DNA from: Pandoraea sp. PE-S2T-3
GTDB lineage: Bacteria; Pseudomonadota; Gammaproteobacteria; Burkholderiales; Burkholderiaceae
Length of the DNA stretch: 64,000 nucleotides
Reading direction: 5' to 3'
NCBI RefSeq assembly: GCF_002179965.1
Contig: NZ_NGUQ01000035.1
Span: 124,001-188,000, forward strand
The translations under genes and the position numbers were made by a program. Position 1 is the stretch's first letter. Each line of letters starts with the position of its first letter. Shown piece by piece: positions 17,467 to 26,770 of this stretch. The notes beneath the pieces were generated by a model. The model ran no database searches and was not told where the DNA came from. It saw only the letters and a list, made by a program, of their open reading frames with translations.

Positions 17467-17784
17467 TTACGCCGCGGTGAGCTTCAGGCCGACAAGCCCT
17501 GCCAGAATCAACGTGACGCTGGCGATGCGCGCCGCCGAGGCCGATTCGCCGAACAGGATGATGCCGAGAATGAAGGCGCCCACCGCGCCGATACCGGTCC
17601 AGATGGCATACGCCGTGCCCAGCGGCAGCGTGCGAACGGCCAGCGCCAGCAACCACACGCTGCCGACCATCGAGACGATGGTGAAAACGGACGGCACCAG
17701 CCGCGAAAAGCCTTGCGTGTACTTCAGACCGACGGCCCAAGCCACTTCCAGCAATCCCGCAAAGACGAGAAGGATCCAGGCCAT
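17467..17784 (-). CDS. sugE: SugE/Gdx small multidrug-resistance family guanidinium exporter
   Basis: 105 residues, four transmembrane helices. Gdx proteins exchange guanidinium ion for protons across the inner membrane. Family features: the essential membrane Glu in [19 protein letters not shown] (about residue 13), [16 protein letters not shown] and ILFGESAS. The start ATG at 17784 has CGGAG six bases upstream. A guanidine-II riboswitch lies directly in front, which argues strongly for the guanidinium exporter rather than a broad drug pump of the EmrE branch. Confidence 0.95.
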   Translation of the reverse strand: MAWILLVFAGLLEVAWAVGLKYTQGFSRLVPSVFTIVSMVGSVWLLALAVRTLPLGTAYAIWTGIGAVGAFILGIILFGESASAARIASVTLILAGLVGLKLTAA

Positions 17785-17809
17785 GAATGACTCCGATGAA
17801 TGGACAGAT

Positions 17810-17858
17810 CGGGGTCGTCCCCGGAAGAAAGGTGAATCCGTGCACCGGGTCGTCCCGG
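17810..17858 (-). promoter_or_regulatory. guanidine-II (mini-ykkC) riboswitch
   Basis: On the sugE strand two hairpins each carry the diagnostic ACGA (ACGR) loop: CCGGG-ACGA-CCCGG (17858-17845) and CGGGG-ACGA-CCCCG (17823-17810), separated by 21 bases. The Shine-Dalgarno CGGAG (17795-17791) follows 14 bases later. This is exactly the known architecture: guanidine stabilises the hairpins and frees the ribosome site. Confidence 0.93.
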
Positions 17859-17995
17859 CACGACGGGTTCCATCGGAAACCGAATCAAATTCGAATCATG
17901 GCCGCATGAGGCGGCCGACGGAACCCACGGATTTTAGCAAAGCAGGCGCCCTTCCGTAGGACGCCCTACCGGTGACATGGAATTGATGCGGGAGT

Positions 17996-18706
17996 CTACG
18001 CCGTCGTATCGACTTCCAGCCGGTACCCGACGCCCGTCTCGGTCAGGATGTGCTTCGGCTGCGCGGGGTCGGCCTCCAGCTTCTGGCGCAGGTGGCCCAT
18101 GTAAATGCGCAGATAGTGGTTGCTTTCGACGTGCGACGGCCCCCACACCTCCTTGAGCAATTGCCGGTGCGTGAGCACGCGTCCGGCATGGCGCACGAGC
18201 GTCACAAGCAAGCGGTATTCGATCGGCGTCAGATGCACGGCCTCACCGGCCCGCGTCACTTTTCGCCGTGCAAGATCGATGCTGATGTCGCCAAAGGCGA
18301 AGGCTTCGCCCAGCGTCTCGGAATTGCCGCCGCGATGATGGCGGCGCAACTGGGCGCGAATGCGCGCCAGCAGTTCGGATACCCCGAACGGTTTCGTCAG
18401 ATAGTCATCGGCCCCCACGTCGAGCGCGACTACCTTTTCCGATTCTTCGTTGCGGGCGGACAGCACGATGATCGGCATATCCGTCCAGCCACGCACTTCG
18501 CGAATGACTTCCACGCCATCGATGTCGGGCAGCCCGAGATCGACAATCAGCAGATCGGGTTTGCGCGTGGCGGCTTCGACCATGCCTTGGCGCCCGGCTT
18601 CCGCCTCGTGCACCACCATGCCCTCGGCTTCCAGCGAAGTGCGCAGAAACCGGCGGATCTGGCGTTCGTCTTCAATCACCACGATGGTGATGGTCGGTTC
18701 ACTCAT
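17996..18706 (-). CDS. kdpE: KDP operon response regulator
   Basis: 236 residues. OmpR/PhoB family. The receiver domain has acidic residues IEDE at 11-14, phosphoacceptor Asp56 in LLIVDLGLPDIDG, and Lys in YLTKPFG. The C-terminal winged helix (about 135-230) has HLTPIEYRLLVTLVRHAG and the recognition-helix region NHYLRIYMGHLRQKLE. It activates kdpFABC when potassium is low. The start overlaps the kdpD stop by eight bases. Confidence 0.95.
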   Translation of the reverse strand: MSEPTITIVVIEDERQIRRFLRTSLEAEGMVVHEAEAGRQGMVEAATRKPDLLIVDLGLPDIDGVEVIREVRGWTDMPIIVLSARNEESEKVVALDVGADDYLTKPFGVSELLARIRAQLRRHHRGGNSETLGEAFAFGDISIDLARRKVTRAGEAVHLTPIEYRLLVTLVRHAGRVLTHRQLLKEVWGPSHVESNHYLRIYMGHLRQKLEADPAQPKHILTETGVGYRLEVDTTA

Positions 18707-21545
18707 AACTTTTTGTGACCTTGGCGTCAGGCGAGGCTGGCGGTTCAGGTGATTCAGGTAACTCGGAAAGATCGTGGTTCAACCCGGACTCCCCCGACGA
18801 CTCGTTCATGTCAGGCACTTCCGGCTCGACGGGAGGCGTTTCCACCGGCAGCGTGAAACTGAAACGCGCGCCGTGACCCTGCGGCACGTTGGCGGCCTCG
18901 ATTCTACCGCCGTGCGCTTCCACGATGGCGCGGCAGATCGCGAGCCCCAAACCGATCCCCGGCTTGGCCGACTCTTTCTCGCCGCGCATGAATTTCTCGA
19001 AAATGCGCCCCTCCATCCCGACCGGCAGTCCCGGCCCGTCGTCGCTCACGCTGACTTCCACTTCGTCGCCGAGCGTACGGGCGGCAATCTCGATGTGCGA
19101 GCCCGATGGCGAGTATTTGGCCGCGTTTTCCAGCAAGTTGGTAAAGAGCCGCTCCAGCAACACGGCGTCGAAGCGCAGCAGCGGCAGATCCGCCGGTAAC
19201 CGGGTACTGACCTCGTGCCCGGCCAACACCCGGCGACATGCACGCAATGACGTCCCGACCACTTCTTCGAGCATCTGCCACTGACGATTGAGCTGTACCC
19301 CGCCCGCCTGCAACTTCGCCATATCGAGCAGATTCGTCACGAGCCCCGTCATGCGCTGCGCTTCTTCGTGAATCGCGTCGACCAGTTCGGTGCGCAACGG
19401 CCCCGGCGTTTCGGCATTGCGGCTGAGCATGCTCGCAAAGCCGACGATGGACGTGAGCGGCGTGCGCAGATCATGCGAAATCGCCGACAGCAGCGAGTTG
19501 CGCAGCCGCTCGGACTCCATGGTCACCAGCGCATCCTGTGCAATTTCGACGTAATGCACGCGCTCAAGGGCCAAGGCAATTTGCGCGGCGAAGGTATCCA
19601 GCAAGCGGAGTTGCTCCGGCGTCGCAATCGCCCCCGTCGCGGGGTTATCCGGTGCCACCACCAGCACCCCACGCGTACGCATGGGGGCACGCAATGGCAG
19701 GTAGTAGGCGTCCGACGCGGGCAACGTGTCGGTGCCCTGCCCGGCGGCCTGCTGACGGTCGTAGACCCATTGCGCGACATCCGTGTCGATATGCGCCGGC
19801 ATGGTCTCGGCCTGTGCGTTCTCCACCGGCTGCCGCACGCTGCCCTGACTGTCGGGCAGCAGCAAAGCCACGCGCGCCTGAAACACTTCACGCACGTGAC
19901 GCGAGCCGATCTCGATGATCTGCGGCGTCGTCAGCGCCGCCGCCAGTTCTCGCGCCATCGCATAGACCGCGCCGGTACGCCGCTCGCGCCAGGTCGCCAG
20001 GCGCGCCTGAAAACGCAGGCTCGTCGTCAGATGGCTGATGACAAGGGCCACCGTCAGCATGACGGCAAAGGTGAGCAGGTACTGCGTGTCCGAGACCGAC
20101 AGCGACATCTTCGGCGGCACGAAGAAGAAGTCGAACGCGACCACCGACAGGAACGACGCCAGCACGCCTGGCCCACGGCCCAGCCGCATGGCCGCGATGA
20201 TCACGCCCAGCAGGTAGAGCATGGCGATATTGGCGAGATCGAGAAACCGCGTCAGTTCCGCCGCCGCGAGCGACACCACCCCGCAAATGCCGACTGCCCA
20301 CGCGTAAGCGCGCCACGGCCCGCCCACCAGTCCGAGTTCCGGCGCGGTATCGAACCAGTCGCGCCAGTCGCCCCGCACCACGCGCTTGTCGGCCGTCGCA
20401 TCGCCCGCTGCCGGGCCGATCAGCACAACATCTACGCCTCTTGCGAGCCTTATCAAGGCTTCATGCAACGGCGTACGTGCAGTCCACCACCGGCGCGCGC
20501 CACTCGCCCCCACAACAATCTTCGACACGTTTCGCATCTGCGCGTAGGCGAGCAGCGTGGGCGCGGCATCCGCACCGTCGAGCGTCAGTGTCTCTGCGCC
20601 CAACTCCTGCGCCAGCTTGAGCGTGGCGTACGTGCCTTCGCGGCGCACCTGCGACTGCCGCAAGATGGCTGGCGTTTCGACATGCACCGCCAGCCAGTCG
20701 GCCCGCAGGCTCGCCGCCAGCCGCGCCGCCGCGCGCACAAGTGCCACGCCCTCCGGGCCCGGCCCGATCGCGACCAGCAGACGTTCGCGCGCCTGCCAGA
20801 TATGACTGATCGACTGATCGGCGCGGTACTCGCGCATCTGCGCATCGACCCGATCGGCTGTGCGGCGCAGCGCCAGTTCGCGCAAGGCAATCAGATTGCC
20901 CTTGCGGAAGAAGTTGCGCACCGCCCGCTCGGCTTGCGCGGGCATGTACACCTTGCCCTCACGCATCCGTTCGAGCAGTTCATCGGGCGGCAGGTCGACG
21001 AGTTTGACTTCGTCCGCCAGATCGAACACGCGGTCAGGCAACGTCTCCCAGACACGAATCCCCGTAATCTGGCCGACCACGTCGTTGAGCCGCTCCAGAT
21101 GCTGCACGTTGAGCGTGGTGTACACGTCGATGCCGGCTACCAGCAATTCTTCGACGTCCTGCCAGCGCTTCATGTGGCGCTCACCGGGCACGTTCGCGTG
21201 GGCCAGTTCGTCCACCAGTGCGACGGCCGGTTTGCGCGCCAGCATGCCGTCGAGATCGAACTCGCGCAGCAACCGCCCGCGATACTCCACCGACTTCTGC
21301 GGCAGGACTTCCAGCCCTTCGAGCATTTGCGCCGTCTCTTCGCGGCCATGCGTCTCCAGTACCCCGACCACCACGTCGGTGCCTTCCTCGCGCAGCTTTC
21401 GCGCCGCTTGCAACATGGCAAATGTCTTGCCGACCCCTGCCGACGCGCCAAAGAAAATCTTCAGCCGGCCGCGCTGCTCGCGCGCTTCGTCGCGTTGCAG
21501 TTTGTCGAGCAGTTCATCGGGATTCGGGCGTTCAATGCCAGCCAT
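18699..21545 (-). CDS. kdpD: KDP operon sensor histidine kinase
   Basis: 948 residues. N-terminal KdpD domain with Walker A GASAGVGKT (about 33-41) and VDELAHANVPG; a USP domain at about 250-370; four transmembrane helices of DUF4118 at about 400-500 (LANIAMLYLLGVIIAAMRLG); a GAF-like domain; HisKA with the phospho-His in SHDLRTPLTSI near residue 692; and HATPase with DDGPGLPVG and GIGLGLAICR. Senses potassium limitation and phosphorylates KdpE. The family length is about 890-950, so full length. Separated from kdpC by 208 bases containing a terminator. Confidence 0.95.
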   Translation of the reverse strand: MAGIERPNPDELLDKLQRDEAREQRGRLKIFFGASAGVGKTFAMLQAARKLREEGTDVVVGVLETHGREETAQMLEGLEVLPQKSVEYRGRLLREFDLDGMLARKPAVALVDELAHANVPGERHMKRWQDVEELLVAGIDVYTTLNVQHLERLNDVVGQITGIRVWETLPDRVFDLADEVKLVDLPPDELLERMREGKVYMPAQAERAVRNFFRKGNLIALRELALRRTADRVDAQMREYRADQSISHIWQARERLLVAIGPGPEGVALVRAAARLAASLRADWLAVHVETPAILRQSQVRREGTYATLKLAQELGAETLTLDGADAAPTLLAYAQMRNVSKIVVGASGARRWWTARTPLHEALIRLARGVDVVLIGPAAGDATADKRVVRGDWRDWFDTAPELGLVGGPWRAYAWAVGICGVVSLAAAELTRFLDLANIAMLYLLGVIIAAMRLGRGPGVLASFLSVVAFDFFFVPPKMSLSVSDTQYLLTFAVMLTVALVISHLTTSLRFQARLATWRERRTGAVYAMARELAAALTTPQIIEIGSRHVREVFQARVALLLPDSQGSVRQPVENAQAETMPAHIDTDVAQWVYDRQQAAGQGTDTLPASDAYYLPLRAPMRTRGVLVVAPDNPATGAIATPEQLRLLDTFAAQIALALERVHYVEIAQDALVTMESERLRNSLLSAISHDLRTPLTSIVGFASMLSRNAETPGPLRTELVDAIHEEAQRMTGLVTNLLDMAKLQAGGVQLNRQWQMLEEVVGTSLRACRRVLAGHEVSTRLPADLPLLRFDAVLLERLFTNLLENAAKYSPSGSHIEIAARTLGDEVEVSVSDDGPGLPVGMEGRIFEKFMRGEKESAKPGIGLGLAICRAIVEAHGGRIEAANVPQGHGARFSFTLPVETPPVEPEVPDMNESSGESGLNHDLSELPESPEPPASPDAKVTKSYE

Positions 21546-21657
21546 CGGATCAATCCATCAGGAAGACGCGCGCCATCTCGGAAATCCGCGAGACATACGC
21601 AAAAATCGGTTCACATGCCGTGCGCATTTCCTGCGCATCCGGTACCTCAGGCAAAGC

Positions 21658-21685
21658 AAAAACGGCACGCGTCGAGGGCGTGCCG
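21658..21685 (-). terminator. Rho-independent terminator between kdpC and kdpD
   Basis: On the kdp strand CGGCACGC (21685-21678) pairs with GCGTGCCG (21670-21663), 7-base loop, then TTTTT (21662-21658). It sits about 70 bases after the kdpC stop and 110 before the kdpD start, so kdpDE expression needs read-through or its own promoter. Confidence 0.8.
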
Positions 21686-21753
21686 CCAATCTACCGCACG
21701 CTGCCGGACAAGACCAGCGATTCGCCAGCCCGCCCGGCAGCGTTACCGGCTTT

Positions 21754-22338
21754 TCAGACGCTACCGGATGCCAGCCCATCCAACGCGAGGTTGAGCTTCA
21801 GAACATTCACCCGAGGCTCTCCGAAAATTCCCCATTGGCGCCCCTGCGTGTAGCGGGCGACGAGGGCTTGCACGGCATCCGGCGTCAGGCCACGTGCCTT
21901 AGCGACACGGCTGACCTGATAAGCCGCAGCCGCCGGGCTGATCTCAGGGTCGAGACCGCTGGCCGAAGCCGTCACCAGATCGGCCGGCACCGGCAGGGCT
22001 GCCGTCGGGTCGGCTTCGCGCAGCGCCGCGATACGGCCCTTCACGGCGTCGGCGAGTGCGGGATTGAGGGGGCCGTAGTTCGAGCCACCCGACGCGAGAC
22101 CGTTGTCCGGCATCGGTGCCGTGGCCGACAGGCGGCCCCAGAAGTACTTCGGCTCGTCGAAGTTCTGCCCGATCAGCGATGAGCCGACCGGTTTGCCGTC
22201 CTTGTAGATCAGGCTGCCCGAAGCTTCGCGCGAAAACGCGACCCGGCCGATGCCGGTCACGACCAGCGGATACACCAGGCCCGTAATGACCGAGAGCACG
22301 ACGAACAGGCTCAGCATCGGGCGTAACAGGGTTTTCAT
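21754..22338 (-). CDS. kdpC: potassium-transporting ATPase subunit C
   Basis: 194 residues from the ATG at 22338 (AAAGGA upstream). Single N-terminal membrane helix ([22 protein letters not shown]), then the periplasmic/ATP-affinity domain with [32 protein letters not shown] and [19 protein letters not shown], all family signatures. Helps KdpB bind ATP. Follows kdpB after about 50 bases. Confidence 0.95.
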   Translation of the reverse strand: MKTLLRPMLSLFVVLSVITGLVYPLVVTGIGRVAFSREASGSLIYKDGKPVGSSLIGQNFDEPKYFWGRLSATAPMPDNGLASGGSNYGPLNPALADAVKGRIAALREADPTAALPVPADLVTASASGLDPEISPAAAAYQVSRVAKARGLTPDAVQALVARYTQGRQWGIFGEPRVNVLKLNLALDGLASGSV

Positions 22339-22390
22339 GACGTCTATTCCTTTGAGTTCTGCAATGACCGTGGGCACCAGCGCCCGCCGA

Positions 22391-24517
22391 TCAGGCCCAG
22401 CCCATCGCGGCGATGATCATGTCGATCGCCTTGATGCCCACGAACGGCACGAGAATGCCGCCCAGCCCGTAAATCACGAGGTTGCGGCGCAGCAGCGTTG
22501 CCGCACCGAGCGGGCGATACTTCACGCCCTTGAGTGCCAGCGGAATCAGCACCACGATGATCAGCGCGTTGAAGATCACGGCCGACAAAATGGCCGACGA
22601 CGGGCTGGCAAGGCGCATCACGTTCAACTGATCCAGTTGCGGATACGTGGTCGCAAACGCCGCCGGAATGATCGCGAAGTACTTCGCCACGTCGTTCGCA
22701 ATCGAGAACGTGGTGAGACTGCCGCGCGTCATCAGCATCTGCTTGCCGATCTCGACGATCTCGATGAGCTTGGTCGGGTTCGAGTCCAGATCGACCATGT
22801 TGCCGGCCTCTTTCGCGGCCTGCGTCCCCGTGTTCATCGCCACGGCCACGTCGGCCTGCGCGAGCGCCGGGGCATCGTTGGTACCGTCGCCGGTCATCGC
22901 CACCAGCTTGCCTTCCGCCTGATACTTGCGGATGGTCGCGAGCTTGGCTTCCGGCGTGGCTTCCGCGAGGAAGTCATCGACACCGGCTTCCGCCGCAATG
23001 GCTGCGGCCGTCAGGCGGTTGTCGCCCGTGACCATCAACGTCGTAATGCCCATCTGACGAAGTTCGGCAAAGCGCTCCTTGATGCCGCCCTTGACCACGT
23101 CCTTCAACTCGATCACACCGAGTGCACGCGTGCCCTGCCCGTCTTGCTCGGCCACCACCAGCGGCGTGCTGCCGCGACGCGAAATCTCGTCGACCGACGT
23201 CGCCAGCGCCGCCGGCCACACACCGCCGGCCGACTCCACGTAACGCTTGACGGCCTCGGCAGCGCCCTTGCGAATCTGCTTGTCGGCCAGATCCACACCG
23301 CTCATGCGCGTCTGCGCCGAGAACGGGAGAAACACGGCGTGCAGGCCGGCCATTTCGCGCTCACGCAGATTGAAGCGTTGCTTGGCGAGCACCGTGATGC
23401 TGCGGCCTTCCGGTGTTTCGTCGGCCAGCGACGAGAGTTGCGCGGCATCGGCCAGCGTGCGCTCGTCCACACCCGGGGCGGGCACGAACTGCGAGGCCTG
23501 ACGATTGCCCAGCGTGATGGTGCCGGTCTTGTCGAGCAGCAGCACGTCGACGTCGCCCGCGGCTTCCACGGCACGGCCCGACGTGGCGATCACGTTGGCC
23601 TGCATCATGCGGCTCATGCCGGCCACACCGATGGCCGAGAGCAAGCCGCCGATGGTCGTCGGAATCAGGCACACGAGCAGCGCCACGAGTACGGTAATCG
23701 TGACCGGGTGTCCCGCCTGCGTGACCAGTACGCTGTAGATCGAATACGGCAACAGCGTGGCCGTCGCGAGCAACAGCACCAGCGTCAGAGCGACGAGCAG
23801 AATCGTCAGCGCGATTTCGTTCGGCGTCTTCTGGCGCTTGGCGCCTTCCACCATCGCGATCATGCGATCGAGAAACGCCTCGCCCGGGTTGACCGTCACT
23901 TTCATGACGATCCAGTCGGACAGCACACGCGTGCCGCCTGTGACCGCGGTGAAGTCACCGCCCGATTCGCGAATCACGGGCGCCGATTCCCCCGTAATGG
24001 CCGACTCGTCGACCGATGCCACGCCTTCGACCACTTCGCCGTCGGCGGGCACAACGTCGCCCGCTTCGACCAGCACGAAGTCGCCACGGCGCAGGCTGGC
24101 GCTGTCGATGACCAGACATTCGGCATCACGCGCCGCCGCGCGGAGTTGCTTGGCGGGCACGTTCTTCTTGGCCTGACGCAGCGATGCAGCCTGCGCCTTG
24201 CTGCGCCCTTCGGCCAGTGCTTCGGCGAAGTTTGCGAACAGCACCGTGAACCACAGCCACAACGTGATGGCGAGGATGAACGGCGCGCTGGCTTCGGCAT
24301 GCCCCGCGAGGGCCATGCCGAACAGCACCGTGGTGAGAATGCTGCCGACGTACACCACGAACATCACCGGATTGCGCGCTTGCGTGAGCGGGTGAAGTTT
24401 GCGGAACGAGTCGACAATGGCCGGCTTCACGATCGAGGGGTCGAACATCGACTTCACAGCCGATGTATGACCCTCGCCGACCGGCCGGGTGACGGTATTA
24501 CTTGCAGATTGATTCAT
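22391..24517 (-). CDS. kdpB: potassium-transporting ATPase ATP-binding subunit B
   Basis: 708 residues, P-type ATPase. Actuator motif TGESAP near residue 175, phosphorylation loop DKTGTITLG near residue 328, MVTGDN and the hinge [20 protein letters not shown] near residue 545. Membrane helices at both ends match KdpB topology. It energises potassium uptake through KdpA. Located 28 bases after kdpA. Confidence 0.97.
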   Translation of the reverse strand: MNQSASNTVTRPVGEGHTSAVKSMFDPSIVKPAIVDSFRKLHPLTQARNPVMFVVYVGSILTTVLFGMALAGHAEASAPFILAITLWLWFTVLFANFAEALAEGRSKAQAASLRQAKKNVPAKQLRAAARDAECLVIDSASLRRGDFVLVEAGDVVPADGEVVEGVASVDESAITGESAPVIRESGGDFTAVTGGTRVLSDWIVMKVTVNPGEAFLDRMIAMVEGAKRQKTPNEIALTILLVALTLVLLLATATLLPYSIYSVLVTQAGHPVTITVLVALLVCLIPTTIGGLLSAIGVAGMSRMMQANVIATSGRAVEAAGDVDVLLLDKTGTITLGNRQASQFVPAPGVDERTLADAAQLSSLADETPEGRSITVLAKQRFNLREREMAGLHAVFLPFSAQTRMSGVDLADKQIRKGAAEAVKRYVESAGGVWPAALATSVDEISRRGSTPLVVAEQDGQGTRALGVIELKDVVKGGIKERFAELRQMGITTLMVTGDNRLTAAAIAAEAGVDDFLAEATPEAKLATIRKYQAEGKLVAMTGDGTNDAPALAQADVAVAMNTGTQAAKEAGNMVDLDSNPTKLIEIVEIGKQMLMTRGSLTTFSIANDVAKYFAIIPAAFATTYPQLDQLNVMRLASPSSAILSAVIFNALIIVVLIPLALKGVKYRPLGAATLLRRNLVIYGLGGILVPFVGIKAIDMIIAAMGWA

Positions 24518-24545
24518 GAGTGCCTCGAATGCCTCATTTCATTGT

Positions 24546-26351
24546 TCAATGCGCGCCGATCATCGCCAGATGTTCGGCGATCGGGCCCAGCGCGAGCGCC
24601 GGCACGTAGGTGAGCGCGCCCACCAGCAGCACGGTGCCGAGCAACAGCACGACAAAGAGCGGTCCGTGCGTGGGCAACGTGCCCGACGTGGCGGCAATGC
24701 GCTTCTTCGCGGCCAGACCACCGGCAATCGCCAGCACCGGCACGATCACCCAGAAGCGGCCGAACCACATCGCAATGGCCAGCGTGTTGTTGTAGAACGG
24801 CGTGTTGGCCGAGAGCCCCGCAAAGGCGCTGCCGTTGTTGTTCGCGGCCGAACTGAAGGCGTAAAGAATTTCAGAGAACCCGTGTGTCGCCGGGTTGGCC
24901 ACCCCCACCTGACCGGCTTGCACCATCACGGCGAGCGCCGTGCCGAGCAGCACCAGCAGCGGCGTCATGAGCACGGCCACGGCGACCATCTTCATCTCGA
25001 ACGCTTCGATCTTCTTGCCCAGATATTCCGGCGTGCGGCCGATCATCAGCCCCGCCACGAACACCGCGAGCATCGCGAAGACGAGCATGCCGTACAGGCC
25101 TGAACCCACCCCGCCGAAGACCACTTCGCCCAACTGCATCAACAGCATCGGCACCATGCCGCCCAGCGGCGTGAGCGAGTCGTGCATGGCATTGACCGCA
25201 CCGCACGACGCGGCCGTCGTCACCGTCGCAAAGATGCCCGACGCCACGATGCCGAAGCGCGTCTCCTTGCCTTCCATGTTGCCGCCCGACTGCGTCGCGC
25301 TGACTTGCTGATCGACCCCGAGCGTAGTGAGCACCGGGTTGCCGGCCTGCTCCGCCGAGACGGTGGCCACCGCCGCGATCGAAAACGCGATCGTCATGGC
25401 TGCGAGAATCGCAACGCCTTGGCGACGGTCGCCGACCATGCGGCCGAACGTGAAGCACAGCGCCGCCGGGATCAGGAAGATCGCCAGAATTTGCAGGAAG
25501 TTCGACAGCGGCGTCGGGTTTTCATACGGGTGCGCCGAGTTGGCGTTGAAGAAACCGCCGCCGTTCGTACCGAGCATCTTGATCGCTTCTTGCGAGGCGA
25601 CCGGACCCATCGGCAACGTCTGCGTGGACGTCACGGCCGGCTGCGTCACCGGCTTGCCTGCGGCGTCCATCTTCGGCTGACCGTCCGGACCGAGGACCGG
25701 ATTGTCGTAGTGCGTGGCCTGCACCGTCGCGACGTCCTTGTAGGCGTCGAAGTTCTGAATCACGCCTTGGCTCATGAACGCCGCGGCAAACAGCACCGAC
25801 AGCGGAATCAGCACATAGAACGTGATGCGGGTCATGTCGACCCAGAAGTTGCCGATCGTCTTCGCCGTATGACGCGCGAAGCCGCGAATGAGCGCCACCA
25901 CCACCGCGATACCGGTGGCTGCGGACAGGAAGTTCTGTACCGCGAGGCCGAGCATCTGCGTGAGATAGCTCATCGTCGACTCGCCCGAATACCCCTGCCA
26001 GTTCGTGTTGGCCACGAAGCTGACGGCGGTGTTCATCGACGAATCGGGGGTGACCGCGCCGAACGCCTGCGGGTTGAGCGGCAGCCAGACTTGCCAGCGT
26101 TGCAGCGCGTAGACGGCAAACGCCCCCACGGCATTGAAGCCGATCAGAGCGATCGCGTAGGCGCGCCAGTGCATTTCCTTTTCGGGATCGATACCGCACA
26201 AGCGATAGAGGCCGCGCTCGACCGGGGCAAACCACCGGTTCACACGCGACTCGCCGGCGAGCACGTTGGCCATGAAGCGGCCAAGCGGGCGCGCCAGCAC
26301 CAGTAGCACGACGAGAAATACGCCGAGCTGAATCCAGGCATTGAGTGTCAT
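24546..26351 (-). CDS. kdpA: potassium-transporting ATPase potassium-binding subunit A
   Basis: 601 residues, ten predicted helices. Channel-like subunit of the KdpFABC complex with repeated pore loops; the selectivity filter [19 protein letters not shown] is near residue 265, and [12 protein letters not shown] and [18 protein letters not shown] are conserved. Its ATG (26351-26349) overlaps the kdpF stop. Confidence 0.97.
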   Translation of the reverse strand: MTLNAWIQLGVFLVVLLVLARPLGRFMANVLAGESRVNRWFAPVERGLYRLCGIDPEKEMHWRAYAIALIGFNAVGAFAVYALQRWQVWLPLNPQAFGAVTPDSSMNTAVSFVANTNWQGYSGESTMSYLTQMLGLAVQNFLSAATGIAVVVALIRGFARHTAKTIGNFWVDMTRITFYVLIPLSVLFAAAFMSQGVIQNFDAYKDVATVQATHYDNPVLGPDGQPKMDAAGKPVTQPAVTSTQTLPMGPVASQEAIKMLGTNGGGFFNANSAHPYENPTPLSNFLQILAIFLIPAALCFTFGRMVGDRRQGVAILAAMTIAFSIAAVATVSAEQAGNPVLTTLGVDQQVSATQSGGNMEGKETRFGIVASGIFATVTTAASCGAVNAMHDSLTPLGGMVPMLLMQLGEVVFGGVGSGLYGMLVFAMLAVFVAGLMIGRTPEYLGKKIEAFEMKMVAVAVLMTPLLVLLGTALAVMVQAGQVGVANPATHGFSEILYAFSSAANNNGSAFAGLSANTPFYNNTLAIAMWFGRFWVIVPVLAIAGGLAAKKRIAATSGTLPTHGPLFVVLLLGTVLLVGALTYVPALALGPIAEHLAMIGAH

Positions 26352-26440
26352 GCGAGATCCTCCGGCTTGAAGAGCGCGTAGACGAGATAAACGAGCAGCG
26401 CGAGCGTGAGTCCGCCGCTCAGCCAGTACATGGCTGTCAT
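26348..26440 (-). CDS. kdpF: potassium-transporting ATPase subunit F
   Basis: 30 residues, one transmembrane helix: [20 protein letters not shown] then [10 protein letters not shown]. Size, helix and the C-terminal 'ALFKPE' ending fit KdpF, the small stabilising subunit of the complex. The stop overlaps kdpA as ATGA, and its start overlaps the preceding small ORF as ATGA. The gene is too short for most gene finders. Confidence 0.93.
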   Translation of the reverse strand: MTAMYWLSGGLTLALLVYLVYALFKPEDLA

Positions 26441-26529
26441 TGCTGCCCCCCTACCGACGCGCAAAACGCGACAAAGCCGACGGTCGCAGCGGTAAACACT
26501 GCCATCACGCCGAGATATAACCAATCCAT
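26437..26529 (-). CDS. 30-residue membrane protein ORF upstream of kdpF, not described
   Basis: [20 protein letters not shown] then [10 protein letters not shown]. One predicted transmembrane helix with Asp-Trp at the start. The ATG at 26529 has AGGGAG five bases upstream, and the stop overlaps kdpF by ATGA, so translation of kdpF is coupled to it. Short proteins beginning 'MDxLYLG' ahead of kdpF are something I have seen in other proteobacterial kdp operons, which suggests it is real. It may be an extra small subunit or regulator of the Kdp complex, or a leader ORF that only serves translation. Confidence 0.7.
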   Translation of the reverse strand: MDWLYLGVMAVFTAATVGFVAFCASVGGQQ

Positions 26530-26624
26530 GACAACTCCCTATCGTGTGGCGGCCGGCACACCACGGACGCGACGCGCCCTCGCATGCGCATGCCAGCCGT
26601 GATCTGAAAGATACGGATCGGCGC

Positions 26625-26672
26625 GTAAAGACGGGGACAAAAGGGGTAAAGACGGTGTAAACAACGTGTAAA
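26625..26672. promoter_or_regulatory. GTAAA repeat array, probable KdpE binding region
   Basis: GTAAA at 26625, 26646, 26657 and 26668; the last three are exactly 11 bp apart and the first is 21 bp away. On the kdp strand these read TTTAC(AC) repeats, like the T-rich, TTTACAC-containing KdpE site of E. coli. They lie 100-140 bases before the first kdp ORF. Confidence 0.55.
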
Positions 26673-26714
26673 CGACAACGCCCGCCGATATCGCTATCGG
26701 CGGGCGTTGTCGTT
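26671..26714. terminator. perfect 20-bp hairpin between kdp and the substrate-binding-protein gene
   Basis: AACGACAACGCCCGCCGATA (26671-26690) is fully complementary to 26695-26714; loop TCGC. TGTTTTT follows on the plus strand, whereas the genes on both sides are read leftward. It still is the only candidate to stop transcripts from the 26771 gene before the kdp promoter. It touches the last GTAAA repeat. Confidence 0.65.
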
Positions 26715-26770
26715 TGTTTTTGCGGGTTTTCGGGGAGCGCGCAGTCAGGTTGCCTGCTTCACCCGGTGTA

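Noticed and set aside
19368-21794. Very long open frame antisense to kdpD
   Set aside because: It is rich in Arg, His and Gln with no domain, and lies opposite a perfectly recognisable kdpD. This is the usual shadow of high-GC codon use; the same holds opposite kdpB (22250-24613) and spoT (35256-37625).
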